Positions 45,271 to 54,561 are shown, counted from the first letter of the stretch. The stretch: 64,000 nt of DNA from Lachnospiraceae bacterium (GCA_017634065.1 JAGBOC010000020.1:16609-80608); one strand, 5' to 3'. Made by a program: numbers and translations. The notes: a model not told the origin generated them from the sequence alone.

Positions 45271-45963
45271 TTGGAAAACATACTAAAAATATATAAGAGA
45301 CTAAATAATTCATATGTGAAGCAGAGAATACTTCTTGTTTATTTGATTGCTCAAAATACGATTTTGTCTTTGGCAATGCTTATTTTTGCAAATGTAATTA
45401 TTTCAAATGGACAAATCAATGGAGAACTTGATTATAGTCAGATTAGATATTTCTACACTTTTGCTATTATAGCTTTATTTGTTTTAGTTTTAATATTTGC
45501 ACCTATTTTTTTATCAAGGACACTCAATACTTTGTATAAAAAGAATATCATAGAACACTTATTATCTGCAAAAGTTGAGTTAAGTGAGATTGTTTATGCA
45601 GTATTTTTAAGGGGGACTTCAATCCTTATTATTTTGTTGGTATCCTCATTTCCTATAATTGTGATTTCATTTTACTTTGGTGGCTTTGGAATTATTAAAA
45701 TGCTAAAACTAGTTGGAATTATAATAAGTTATGCAGTGTTTTTTTCATCTATCTGCTTATATATCTCTACCAAAAGTATTGATGAAAATGCTTCAACAAT
45801 CATATCATATGTCATAGGGATTATTTTGACGCTACTAAACATTTATTATCTTAATTATTTTCTAAATAGTCGCTTTCTTATAGTGTTTTATGTATTGTTT
45901 AATATAATTATGTCTCTTATACTGCTATCGCTGTCTAAAAAAACAAGTATTTTTAATGCTTGA
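45271..45963 (+). CDS. ABC-2 type permease-like membrane protein
   Basis: 230 residues, TTG start, with six hydrophobic segments and a cytosolic N-terminus containing KIYKRLNNSYVKQRILLVYLIAQNTILS. The first extracellular loop is short. It fits the size and layout of GldF-like ABC-2 permeases. It follows the degenerate ATPase gene by one base. The promoter of potA overlaps its stop codon, marking the end of the long gene run. Confidence 0.75.
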   Translation: MENILKIYKRLNNSYVKQRILLVYLIAQNTILSLAMLIFANVIISNGQINGELDYSQIRYFYTFAIIALFVLVLIFAPIFLSRTLNTLYKKNIIEHLLSAKVELSEIVYAVFLRGTSILIILLVSSFPIIVISFYFGGFGIIKMLKLVGIIISYAVFFSSICLYISTKSIDENASTIISYVIGIILTLLNIYYLNYFLNSRFLIVFYVLFNIIMSLILLSLSKKTSIFNA

Positions 45964-45988
45964 TAAATGCGTAGTTTTACTATATAAT
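45960..45988 (+). promoter_or_regulatory. Promoter of the potABC run
   Basis: TTGATA at 45960-45965, a 17-base spacer and TATAAT at 45983-45988. The leader of about 50 bases holds a hairpin GGAAC-ttat-GTTCC at 46016-46029 and a possible 8-codon reading frame (46007-46033, MKEGTYVP). Confidence 0.7.
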
Positions 45989-46047
45989 ATATTCTCACTT
46001 ACTAAAATGAAGGAAGGAACTTATGTTCCCTGAGAGGTAAATATGAG

Positions 46048-47145
46048 TTGGAAAACAAATTAATTGACTTAGTTAATATTTCTAAAACATTTGACCACGA
46101 TTTAGTACTTGATGATTTGAGTCTTTCTATTAAAGAAAACTCTTTTGTTACATTACTTGGACCTTCGGGATGTGGGAAAACTACTACACTTAGAATTATT
46201 GGTGGTTTTTTAACTCCTGATAAGGGGCAAGTTTTTTTTGATGGAAAAGATATAACTAATTTGCCACCAGAAAAAAGACAACTTAATACTGTGTTTCAAA
46301 AGTATGCTCTATTTCCACATATGAATGTGGCAGAAAATATTGCATTTGGATTGAAAATCAAAAAGAAGAGTAAAGATTATATTGATGAAAAGATAAAGTA
46401 TGCTTTAAAACTTGTAAATCTTGAAGGATATGAGAAAAGAGATATAGATGCATTGTCAGGCGGACAACAACAAAGAATAGCAATAGCAAGGGCAATAGTG
46501 AATGAGCCTAAACTTTTACTTTTAGATGAACCTTTGGGGGCACTTGATTTGAAACTTCGACAAGAAATGCAGTATGAACTTATAAGACTTAAGAATGAAC
46601 TTGGAATAACATTTATATATGTAACTCATGATCAGGAAGAGGCACTTACAATGTCTGATACGATTGTAGTAATGAATAAGGGCTATATACAGCAGATGGG
46701 GACACCAGAGCAAATCTATAATGAACCTGAAAATGCATTTGTGGCTACATTTATTGGTGATAGTAATATAGTTGATGGTAAGATGATAGAAGATTATGTA
46801 GTTGAGATTTCTGGTAAGAAGTTTAGATGTATAGATGCTGGATTTGGAACTAATAAGGCAGTAGATATAGTTATAAGACCTGAAGATGTAGAAATTGTGC
46901 AACCAAATAGTGAGAAGGCAGTGCTACACGGAAGGATGACTCACGTTATCTTTAAGGGAGAGATGTACGAGATGCTTTGTGTAACTGATGACGGAAAAGA
47001 ATGGCTCGTGCACTCAACAAGTCTACATGAACCTGGAAAAGAGGTTGGTATATACGTTGAACCACAAAACATACAGATTATGAATAAACCTACATCAGAA
47101 GATGAGGCAGCAATAGATCCAATTATTGATGAGGCGGAAGATTAA
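46048..47145 (+). CDS. potA: Spermidine/putrescine ABC transporter ATP-binding protein
   Basis: 365 residues, TTG start with GAGAGG about 10 bases upstream. Walker A is [19 protein letters not shown], the signature [16 protein letters not shown], Walker [18 protein letters not shown], and the H-loop [15 protein letters not shown], all intact. The TOBE-type C-terminal domain (about 245-350) fits PotA. It energises polyamine uptake with PotB and PotC, whose genes follow with one-base overlaps. Confidence 0.93.
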   Translation: MENKLIDLVNISKTFDHDLVLDDLSLSIKENSFVTLLGPSGCGKTTTLRIIGGFLTPDKGQVFFDGKDITNLPPEKRQLNTVFQKYALFPHMNVAENIAFGLKIKKKSKDYIDEKIKYALKLVNLEGYEKRDIDALSGGQQQRIAIARAIVNEPKLLLLDEPLGALDLKLRQEMQYELIRLKNELGITFIYVTHDQEEALTMSDTIVVMNKGYIQQMGTPEQIYNEPENAFVATFIGDSNIVDGKMIEDYVVEISGKKFRCIDAGFGTNKAVDIVIRPEDVEIVQPNSEKAVLHGRMTHVIFKGEMYEMLCVTDDGKEWLVHSTSLHEPGKEVGIYVEPQNIQIMNKPTSEDEAAIDPIIDEAED

Positions 47146-47972
47146 TGAATGGAAAACTACGAAATAGATTAATAGCGACACCATATACAATTTGGATGAT
47201 TGGATTTATAGTAATCCCACTTATTTTTGTTGTCTATTATGCTTTTACAAATGATAGCAATGCCTTTACTGTGGAAAACGTAATTAGTTTTTTTAACCCT
47301 ATACATCTTAAAAGTTTTATACAGGCATTTAAACTTGCATTAATAAGTACAATTATCTGCATAATACTTGCATATCCTATAGCACTAATTTTTAGAAATA
47401 GTAAAACAAAAAAGTCATCGTTTGTTGTGTATGTTTTTATACTACCAATGTGGATGAATGGACTACTTCGAATATATGCTTGGCTTACTCTTATAGAAAA
47501 AAGAGGAGTTATAAATCTTATCTTAACAAGTCTTGGTCTACCTAGTATTAATATAGTAAATACAGAGATTGCAATTATTCTTGGTATGGTTTATGATTTT
47601 TTGCCATTTATGATTTTACCATTATATAATTCACTTATGAAAATTAAGGATGAGACATTAAATGGTGCAAGAGACTTGGGGGCAAATGAACTTCAGGTAT
47701 TCACTAAAGTGATTTTCCCATTAAGCATACCTGGAATGGTGTCTGGGATTACCATGGTATTTATACCAGCTCTCACAACAGTTGCAATATCATATATGCT
47801 TGGTGGAGGATTATTTTTACTAATTGGAAATGTTATAGAACAAGAGTTTTTAACTACAGCAAATTGGCATCTTGGATCTGGACTTTCATTTGTGCTTATA
47901 ATTTTTATATTTATTGTAATGGGCATAACAAATAATTTTACAGATAAAGATGAGGAAGTAAATATCATATAA
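47145..47972 (+). CDS. potB: Spermidine/putrescine ABC transporter permease
   Basis: 275 residues with six membrane helices. It begins RLIATPYTIWMIGFIVIPLIFVVYYAFT. The permease motif that docks on the ATPase is DETLNGARDLGANELQVFTKVIFPLSIPGMVSG (EAA loop). It forms the PotB half of the channel. The gene overlaps both neighbours by one base. Confidence 0.92.
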   Translation: MNGKLRNRLIATPYTIWMIGFIVIPLIFVVYYAFTNDSNAFTVENVISFFNPIHLKSFIQAFKLALISTIICIILAYPIALIFRNSKTKKSSFVVYVFILPMWMNGLLRIYAWLTLIEKRGVINLILTSLGLPSINIVNTEIAIILGMVYDFLPFMILPLYNSLMKIKDETLNGARDLGANELQVFTKVIFPLSIPGMVSGITMVFIPALTTVAISYMLGGGLFLLIGNVIEQEFLTTANWHLGSGLSFVLIIFIFIVMGITNNFTDKDEEVNII

Positions 47973-48766
47973 TGATTAGAAAAATATTAAAAAATACATA
48001 CCTTTCACTTATACTGCTTTTTACTTATGTTCCGATTTTAGTTATGGTATTTTTATCATTTAATGCATCAAAATCTCGTGTCAATTTCACAGGTTTTTCA
48101 CTTAAATGGTATCAGCAGATGCTTTCAGATAGAAATATCGTGTCTGCTTTGCAAAATACTATTTTAATTGCACTTTTATCTTCAATAATAGCTGTGATAA
48201 TAGGTACTATGGCGGCGGTGGCTATAAGTAATATGCCAAAAAAGAAAAGAACAATATACCTTGGCATAACAAATATTCCTATGCTAAATGCTGATGTTGC
48301 TACTGGTATATCTCTTATGCTTTGCTTTATAATTCTTGGTAAAGTTATACCATTTTTTTCTTCGCTATCATTTTGGACGGTACTTATTGCTCATATCACA
48401 TTTAATATTCCGTATGTCATTTTGTCAGTTTTACCTAAAATGAAAGGAGCATCACGGCTTGAATATCAGGCTGCAAGAGATCTTGGAGCGACAAGTTCAC
48501 AAGCATTTTTCAAAGTTGTGTTACCTGAAATAATGCCAGGCATTGTAAGTGGCTTTATGCTTGCGGTGACAATGAGTTTAGATGATTTTATCATAACTCA
48601 TTTCACAAGAGGTGCAGGAATAAATACTATATCAACACTTGTATATGCACAGGTAAAAAGAGGACTCAATCCATCACTCTATGCATTGTCATCGGTGATG
48701 TTTGTAATTGTTCTTATAATACTACTTATAACAAACTTTGTTTCAAATAGAAATGAGGGAAATTAA
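47972..48766 (+). CDS. potC: Spermidine/putrescine ABC transporter permease
   Basis: 264 residues, six membrane helices. The N-terminal LSLILLFTYVPILVMVFLSFNASKSRVNFTGFSLKWYQQML is typical PotC. The EAA loop reads EYQAARDLGATSSQAFFKVVLPEIMPGIVSG, and TMSLDDFIITHFTRGAG is the usual PotC end region. In most operons of this kind the substrate-binding potD follows; here a pantothenate kinase gene follows instead. Confidence 0.93.
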   Translation: MIRKILKNTYLSLILLFTYVPILVMVFLSFNASKSRVNFTGFSLKWYQQMLSDRNIVSALQNTILIALLSSIIAVIIGTMAAVAISNMPKKKRTIYLGITNIPMLNADVATGISLMLCFIILGKVIPFFSSLSFWTVLIAHITFNIPYVILSVLPKMKGASRLEYQAARDLGATSSQAFFKVVLPEIMPGIVSGFMLAVTMSLDDFIITHFTRGAGINTISTLVYAQVKRGLNPSLYALSSVMFVIVLIILLITNFVSNRNEGN

Positions 48767-49626
48767 TGTATACCTTATCTTTTGATTTTGGAAGCACAAA
48801 TATTAAATATTTAGTATTTAACATTACAGAGAATAGAGAAGAGACAAATATTAAATTAGTTGGCAAAGGAAGGAGCGCTGTGACTGACTTTGCCTTATTT
48901 ATTTATGATATATTAAAAGAGTATCATATAGATATAAAACATATAGATAAAATAGTTGTAACTGGAACAGGAAGTTCATTTCTTGGAAATGATTTTGAAG
49001 GTGTAGAAATTATAAAAGTAGATGAGTTTGATGCGATAGCCTATGGTGGACTTTTGCTTTCTAAACTTGACGCTGGAAATATAGTGTCGATAGGAACAGG
49101 CACCACGATTATATATAGTGATTTGCATGAAGTAAAACGTTTAGGTGGAACTGGTCTTGGTGGTGGCACACTTGTAGGTTTAGGAAGTGCCATACTTTCA
49201 GACATAGGAAATGACAAAAGAGAGATAACTAATTTTATGACTCTTATTGATATGGCAAAAAAAGGAAATAAATCAAATGTGGATTTAATTATAGGAGATA
49301 TAAATAAAGGTAACATAGGCAATATGACTTCAGATATCACAGCTGCCAACTTTGCCGCGACAAATAAAGAGGCAAATAAATATGACTATATCTCTGCGCT
49401 TTTAAATATGATTTTAGAGAGTATAGCTCTTTTAGTAAAAGCTGTGGGAGAGAATAGGAAGACAGTGTATATAGGAACAATGATGTCAGATGATTATGTA
49501 AGAAAGTGTATGCTTAAGATTACAGAGTATACAAAATCTGATATTATGTTTGTTGACAATTCTGAATTTGCTATTGTAATTGGTGCTTGGGAGTATTATT
49601 TATTGAATATAAGAAAGAATTATTAG
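48766..49626 (+). CDS. coaW: Type II pantothenate kinase-like protein
   Basis: 286 residues of the actin-like ATPase (ASKHA) fold. Motifs are SFDFGSTNIKYLVFN (phosphate 1), VVTGTGSSFLG, NIVSIGTGTTIIYSD and GGTGLGGGTLVGLGSAIL, which is the type II PanK pattern; TVYIGTMMSDDYVRKCM lies near the end. It would phosphorylate pantothenate as the first step to CoA. Its start overlaps the potC stop by one base, but there is no obvious functional link to polyamine uptake. Confidence 0.8.
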   Translation: MYTLSFDFGSTNIKYLVFNITENREETNIKLVGKGRSAVTDFALFIYDILKEYHIDIKHIDKIVVTGTGSSFLGNDFEGVEIIKVDEFDAIAYGGLLLSKLDAGNIVSIGTGTTIIYSDLHEVKRLGGTGLGGGTLVGLGSAILSDIGNDKREITNFMTLIDMAKKGNKSNVDLIIGDINKGNIGNMTSDITAANFAATNKEANKYDYISALLNMILESIALLVKAVGENRKTVYIGTMMSDDYVRKCMLKITEYTKSDIMFVDNSEFAIVIGAWEYYLLNIRKNY

Positions 49627-49646
49627 TTATATCTAAATGCGAATAT

Positions 49647-51182
49647 ATGAAAAAGAAAAATATAATTGAATATGTTGCAGTTTTTGCATTACTTTTATTA
49701 TTATGCCTTTATGTAAATAAAGATATAGTTATAAAAGCACTTTATATGGATGATTTGTTTCATTGGACTTGGTTTAGAGGACTTAATATTTTTGAATTTG
49801 CATTTAAGTTTTATGGTGTAAGTAGGTATAGGCCAGTCTTTGATGCCATACAGTATATTTTTTATACAATAGTTGACACTGACCCATTTCGCCTATCTTT
49901 GATAAATAAAGTTTATAATACAGTAGTCGCTATTTTTGTATATCATTTTATAAAAAGGCTTGATGTAGGAAGAATAGTTGCATTACTTTTCTCATTTCTA
50001 TATTTGATAGCTCACTTTGCATACTATCAGATTGGTCAAGGTATAGGCTCTCTTGAAACAGATGCTCAATTTTTTGCTTTGATAATATTATTCTATTCAT
50101 TAAAATTATCAGGTGCTATTGTGAGAAAAGATGAGCTTGGAAATGAGATTTTAGCAAGTGAAAAAGATAATATTAGAAATACAGTAGTTTTGTTTATAAT
50201 GTTTTTTATAGTTTCTTTTACTCATGAGAGATTTATGGGGACAGCAGTACCTATTGTTATAGCAATTTTATTATCAAGAAATGGAGAAAAAACAAGACCT
50301 ATAAAATTAAAGATAATTTCACTTATTACTTTTTTCTTTGAGATAGTTCTCATTCTTTTTATTAGATTACTTGCGATTGGTAAGATTGTACCAGCTGGAA
50401 CTGGTGGAACCTATGTAGAAGATACTTTTAATATCTTTGAGTGTATAAGATATTGCTTCTATCAAGTTGCAGACATTTTTGGTGTAAATGTTGGACCAGA
50501 TTACTTATATGGTATTGATTTTGTTAGTTTGCCAGGTAGAATGATAAAGATGCTTCTTGTAGTTTCAATTTTAATGATAGCTGTCACCATCATAGTATAT
50601 ATTATTTGTCGATTAAAATATAAATGTAAGAAAAATGCTCTAGCATCGGATCTCATATTTTTATCTTTTATAGCAATGTGTATCGGATCTTCAAGTGTGA
50701 CGATTCGAGTTGAAATGAGATTTATTTATGTAAGTTTTACTGCTTCTATGATTTATTTATCATATATGTGTGGCTTTATTCGACAAAATGCTAAACTAGT
50801 AAGTGCGAAAGTTCTACCGATAGTTTTACTTTTGATAGTGTTTTTTACAAGGGCGCCTATTGAGTTTAAATATAGAACATATTTCGATAAAATTCACTGT
50901 TTTGTTGATTTAAATAGAGTTAATTCCATATACGATAATACTATTGGTATATTCGGTGTGGATGATGTATTACATAATAAAAAAGTATATCTTATTGAGA
51001 AAATGTATGGAATGACAGAGTTTTATGCAGAGTATTTTTACAAAATATATGATAAAGAAAATATTGGCAACAAAATAATACTTGTAAATGATGTCTCAGA
51101 AATTCCAGTTGATGACATAGGTAGTGAGACAATAGTATTGTATGAAAACTACGAACAAAACAATTATAGTTCTTTATATTAA
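49647..51182 (+). CDS. GT-C type membrane glycosyltransferase-like protein
   Basis: About 511 residues with ten or more membrane helices. The first extracellular loop has YMDDLFHWTWFRGLN, placing an Asp pair where GT-C enzymes hold their catalytic acids. SRYRPVFDAIQYIFY and AHFAYYQIGQGIGSLETDAQFF follow, and a soluble C-terminal part of about 90 residues ends the protein. Such enzymes use lipid-phosphate sugars. I start at ATG 49647 (MKKKNIIEYVAVF); an upstream TTG at 49587 in the same frame lies inside coaW and would spoil the membrane start. Confidence 0.7.
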   Translation: MKKKNIIEYVAVFALLLLLCLYVNKDIVIKALYMDDLFHWTWFRGLNIFEFAFKFYGVSRYRPVFDAIQYIFYTIVDTDPFRLSLINKVYNTVVAIFVYHFIKRLDVGRIVALLFSFLYLIAHFAYYQIGQGIGSLETDAQFFALIILFYSLKLSGAIVRKDELGNEILASEKDNIRNTVVLFIMFFIVSFTHERFMGTAVPIVIAILLSRNGEKTRPIKLKIISLITFFFEIVLILFIRLLAIGKIVPAGTGGTYVEDTFNIFECIRYCFYQVADIFGVNVGPDYLYGIDFVSLPGRMIKMLLVVSILMIAVTIIVYIICRLKYKCKKNALASDLIFLSFIAMCIGSSSVTIRVEMRFIYVSFTASMIYLSYMCGFIRQNAKLVSAKVLPIVLLLIVFFTRAPIEFKYRTYFDKIHCFVDLNRVNSIYDNTIGIFGVDDVLHNKKVYLIEKMYGMTEFYAEYFYKIYDKENIGNKIILVNDVSEIPVDDIGSETIVLYENYEQNNYSSLY

Positions 51183-51194
51183 AAAGGAGTTTAT

Positions 51195-52187
51195 ATGGCT
51201 ATAGCAAAAGAAAACATAAGACCTGAAAGTATGGTAAGGATAACAAATAGTGACCTTGCCTCAAAGTTTATTGAGTCACAGATTGTAGCATTAAAGGAGC
51301 AAATTGGAAATGGCAAAGTTATACTGGCTTTATCTGGTGGTGTAGACTCATCGGTAACAGCGGCACTCCTTATTAAAGCGATTGGAAAAAATCTTACTTG
51401 TATTCATGTAAACCATGGCCTCCTTCGAAAAGGTGAACCAGAACAAGTTATTAAAGTGTTTAAAGAAGAACTCAACGCTGACTTAATCTATGTAGACGCA
51501 ACTGATAGATTTCTTGATAAACTTGCAAATGTAAATGATCCCGAAAAGAAGAGAAAAATTATTGGTGCAGAGTTTATTGAAGTATTTAATGAAGAAGCAA
51601 GAAAATTAGCTAAGGATGGAAATTACAAGTTTCTTGCTCAAGGAACTATATATCCGGATATATTGGAATCAGATGGAGTGAAAGCCCATCACAATGTCGG
51701 TGGACTACCAGAGGGTGTAAGTTTTGAACTTGTAGAGCCTGTTAAGTTTTTATATAAAGATGAAGTTAGAGTTGTTGGTAAAGCCTTAGGACTCCCTGAT
51801 AGTATGGTATATAGACAGCCATTCCCAGGACCAGGTCTTGGTGTTAGATGCACAGGTGCGATTACTCGAGATAGACTGAATGCACTTCGCGAAGCTGATG
51901 CAATTGTTAGAGAAGAAATAGGTAAATTAAATCCTACACCATGGCAGTATTTTGTTACAGTGCCAGATCTTAAATCAACTGGGATAAAGGATGGAAAGAG
52001 AATAGAGGGATGGGCGGTAATAATTAGATGTGTGGACACTGTTGATGCAATCACTGCTACTGTACCAGAAATACCATATACTGTTTTAAAACATATAACT
52101 GATAGAATACTGAAAGAGGTATCAGGTGTCAACAGAGTGCTTTATGATTTGTCTCCAAAACCAATAGCAACTATAGAGTGGGAATAA
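51195..52187 (+). CDS. guaA: GMP synthase synthetase subunit without glutaminase domain
   Basis: 330 residues. It carries the ATP-pyrophosphatase domain of GMP synthase (P-loop VILALSGGVDSSVTAALL, CIHVNHGLLRKGE, FLAQGTIYPDILESD) and the dimerisation domain (YRQPFPGPGLGVRCTGAITRDRL, ending LYDLSPKPIATIEWE). The glutamine amidotransferase domain of about 190 residues, present in the usual ~510-residue GuaA, is absent; an intact ribosome site (AAAAGGAG) precedes the short start. It converts XMP to GMP using ammonia, or with a separate glutaminase subunit as in archaea. No such subunit gene is nearby. Confidence 0.92.
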   Translation: MAIAKENIRPESMVRITNSDLASKFIESQIVALKEQIGNGKVILALSGGVDSSVTAALLIKAIGKNLTCIHVNHGLLRKGEPEQVIKVFKEELNADLIYVDATDRFLDKLANVNDPEKKRKIIGAEFIEVFNEEARKLAKDGNYKFLAQGTIYPDILESDGVKAHHNVGGLPEGVSFELVEPVKFLYKDEVRVVGKALGLPDSMVYRQPFPGPGLGVRCTGAITRDRLNALREADAIVREEIGKLNPTPWQYFVTVPDLKSTGIKDGKRIEGWAVIIRCVDTVDAITATVPEIPYTVLKHITDRILKEVSGVNRVLYDLSPKPIATIEWE

Positions 52188-52188
52188 G

Positions 52189-52755
52189 ATGTTTTTAGAA
52201 CTCTTTACAACTTTTTTCAAAATTGGCTTATTCACTTTTGGTGGTGGATATGGGATGATATCTATTGTCAAAGATGAATGTATTGATAAAAAGAAATGGG
52301 TGACAAATGATGAGTTTGTCAATCTAATTGCTGTGGCAGAAAGTACTCCAGGTCCTATAGCTGTCAATATGGCAACATACATAGGTTACAAGAGAGCAAA
52401 AGTATTTGGTGCAATTATTTCAACTCTTGGTGTTATCTTGCCATCACTTTTAATAATTTATATTATAGCAATATATTTGAAGGATTTTATGAAATATAAA
52501 GTTGTGACAAATGCTTTTTTTGGAATCCGAATTGCTGTTGCTATTATAATCATAAGAACTGCTTATAATTTAATAGTAAATGAATTAAAGAATAATAATA
52601 AAGTACTTATAATTTCACTTTTTATTTTATATACAAGTATATTTTTTGCTACTCAAGTGTTTGCTGTAAATATTAGTTCTATTTTCCTTATATTTTCAGC
52701 AATCATCCTTTCAATAATATTAAGTTTAGTGAGATACAAAAATGATATATCTTAA
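52189..52755 (+). CDS. Chromate transporter, short-chain CHR subunit 1
   Basis: 188 residues, about six membrane segments. It begins FFKIGLFTFGGGYGMISIVKDE and has VAESTPGPIAVNMATYIGYKRA, both family hallmarks. Short CHR proteins work in pairs to export chromate or, in anaerobes, perhaps another oxyanion. The partner gene overlaps by 14 bases. Confidence 0.9.
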   Translation: MFLELFTTFFKIGLFTFGGGYGMISIVKDECIDKKKWVTNDEFVNLIAVAESTPGPIAVNMATYIGYKRAKVFGAIISTLGVILPSLLIIYIIAIYLKDFMKYKVVTNAFFGIRIAVAIIIIRTAYNLIVNELKNNNKVLIISLFILYTSIFFATQVFAVNISSIFLIFSAIILSIILSLVRYKNDIS

Positions 52756-53398
52756 GCTGATAATAGATTTCTTCACAGTAGGAATACTGAGCTTTGGTGG
52801 TGCATATTCTGCTATACCACTTGTTAAGAATGTCGCATCACATTATGATGTGATAACAGATGAATTGTTAGTGGATTTCATTGCTATATCTGAAAGTACA
52901 CCTGGACCAGTAGCTGTAAATCTCGCAACATTCGTTGGAACTACTACTGCTGGATTACCAGGAGCAATAGTTGCGACTATCGCAGAAGTGCTTCCTGCTT
53001 TTATTATAATACTTGTCTTTACAATGTTTTTTGGAGACATTTTGAAGAATAAAAGAGTGGAATATACTTTAGCTATGATTAGACCTTGCATCATTGGCCT
53101 AATTATGGCAGTGGGAGTAAGCTTATATTATAAGAATCTGGTACCTAGTGTTATTAAGTTTACTAATTATAGGAAGCTTAATAAAGAATTAATAGGTGAA
53201 GTTGGAGCAGATGCACCTTTAGGTGTAAACTTTGATGAAATTGTTTATAATGAGCAGTTTATTTATATATTTAAGTTTGTTGCTATAACAATATTGATAG
53301 TTTTATTTATGATATTTTATAAGAAAGTCTTTAAGAAAAAATTGTCAGCCATAAAAATCATTATTTTCGGTGCAGTTTTAGGCATTTTAATTGCTTAA
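52742..53398 (+). CDS. Chromate transporter, short-chain CHR subunit 2
   Basis: 218 residues. FFTVGILSFGGAYSAIPLV and AISESTPGPVAVNLATFVG match the same hallmarks as the upstream protein, with a longer middle loop (about 132-175, extracellular or cytosolic). It completes the CHR pair. No other resistance genes are present. Confidence 0.9.
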   Translation: MIYLKLIIDFFTVGILSFGGAYSAIPLVKNVASHYDVITDELLVDFIAISESTPGPVAVNLATFVGTTTAGLPGAIVATIAEVLPAFIIILVFTMFFGDILKNKRVEYTLAMIRPCIIGLIMAVGVSLYYKNLVPSVIKFTNYRKLNKELIGEVGADAPLGVNFDEIVYNEQFIYIFKFVAITILIVLFMIFYKKVFKKKLSAIKIIIFGAVLGILIA

Positions 53399-53466
53399 TA
53401 TACTTAAGGTCATATCAAAATATTTGGCTTAATAGAATTTTAGGTATAGTATTATTGAGTTTATTA

Positions 53467-53475
53467 TGATATAAT
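53467..53475 (+). promoter_or_regulatory. Extended -10 element close to start codon
   Basis: TGATATAAT ends 6 bases before the ATG at 53482, leaving no room for a ribosome binding site. No good -35 is visible at 16-18 bases. Confidence 0.6.
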
Positions 53476-53481
53476 GAGAGT

Positions 53482-54060
53482 ATGTTAAAGAGAGTTTCAA
53501 CATTAGTTATAGTTAGTATATTTATAACAAGCATATTTTGTGCAAATGCAAGTACCAGTATTGTATATCAAAATAAAACAGGACCTGGAGCAATAGAGGA
53601 GACTAAAGAAGAAAAACCAATAATTGGTACACAGGTTATAGATATTGCTACTGACAGCAAAATATATATTCATGATGGGATTGCATATGTGAAAGGTGAA
53701 GATAAAGGAAAGTTTTTTTTATCTGGTTATTGTGCATGTACTAAATGTGGTACTGGGACAGGAATAACGGCAAGTGGTAAACCAGTGAGAGAAGCACATA
53801 CGATTGCATCTGATTGGAAAGTTTTGCCAAAAGGTACAGTAATTATTTTGGAAAATGCTATAGGAAAAGATGGGCAAATATACGATGGCGTATATGTGGT
53901 TGAGGATAGAGGTGGTGGTGTTAAAAACAATCACCTTGATATTTATAGACCGACCCATGAACTTGCTTCAATGGTTACTCATTATGGAAGAGCATATGGT
54001 AATGTATTTATAGCAAAAGAATATAGACCTGCGACATATTCAGAAATTGATTCTAAATAA
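53482..54060 (+). CDS. Secreted 3D-domain protein (lytic-transglycosylase-like fold)
   Basis: 192 residues. A signal peptide (about 1-24, LVIVSIFITSIFCANA) is followed by a linker and a 3D domain at about 75-180. The domain has FLSGYCACTKCGTGTGITASGKPV, ASDWKVLPKGTVIILE and VEDRGGGVKNNHLDIY, including the three conserved Asp residues of the family. These double-psi barrels are related to MltA and act on, or bind, peptidoglycan, as in the C-terminus of YabE/Sps. There is no other domain. Confidence 0.88.
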   Translation: MLKRVSTLVIVSIFITSIFCANASTSIVYQNKTGPGAIEETKEEKPIIGTQVIDIATDSKIYIHDGIAYVKGEDKGKFFLSGYCACTKCGTGTGITASGKPVREAHTIASDWKVLPKGTVIILENAIGKDGQIYDGVYVVEDRGGGVKNNHLDIYRPTHELASMVTHYGRAYGNVFIAKEYRPATYSEIDSK

Positions 54061-54088
54061 TAAATAAATCATTATTAGAATAGTTATA

Positions 54089-54103
54089 TGATAAGAATTA
54101 TCA
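54089..54103 (+). promoter_or_regulatory. Candidate Fur-family operator
   Basis: The palindrome TGATAAGAATTATCA matches the 7-1-7 Fur box TGATAATNATTATCA at all but one position. It lies 14 bases before the HIT gene ATG, where a bound repressor would cover the promoter or ribosome site. A/T-rich palindromes can arise by chance in this genome, so support is limited. Confidence 0.35.
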
Positions 54104-54116
54104 AAAGGGGCATTAT

Positions 54117-54530
54117 ATGGATAGTAATTGTATCTTTTGTAAGATAATCAATAAGGAGATACCATCAAAATTAATTTATGAGGACAATGATTTTTTTGCA
54201 ATGCTTGATATAGCTCCTGCAACAAAAGGTCATGTTCTCATATTACCAAAAGAACATGCTTCAACACTTACAGACTTAAGTGATGATAAAGCATCAAAGA
54301 TTTTAGTTCTTGCAAAAAAGATAATAGTTGCTATGAAAAAAGTTCATGGCTTTACTGATTATAATATAGTTCAAAATAATGGTGAACTTGCAGGACAAAC
54401 TGTTTCACATTATCATTTGCATCTTATACCAAGATACTCAAAGGGTGAACTTGGACTTTGGACTCCACATGAAGGCGATCCATCTGTGACAGATGAAAAT
54501 GCTGAGGCAGTAAGAAACTTATTAAAATAA
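54117..54530 (+). CDS. HIT-family nucleotide-binding hydrolase
   Basis: 137 residues of the HIT (Hint) type. The zinc/N-terminal element is CIFCKIINKEIPSKLIYEDNDFFAMLD, then PATKGHVLILPKEH, and the catalytic triad is in QTVSHYHLHLIPR. Members hydrolyse nucleoside phosphoramidates and adenylates. AAAAGGGGC precedes the ATG. Confidence 0.93.
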   Translation: MDSNCIFCKIINKEIPSKLIYEDNDFFAMLDIAPATKGHVLILPKEHASTLTDLSDDKASKILVLAKKIIVAMKKVHGFTDYNIVQNNGELAGQTVSHYHLHLIPRYSKGELGLWTPHEGDPSVTDENAEAVRNLLK

Positions 54531-54561
54531 ATAATATTAAATACATTGGGAGGTATTTATT

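Noticed and set aside
46007-46033. Eight-codon leader peptide (MKEGTYVP) before potA
   Set aside because: It has no ribosome site of its own and may be chance; noted only as part of the potA leader.
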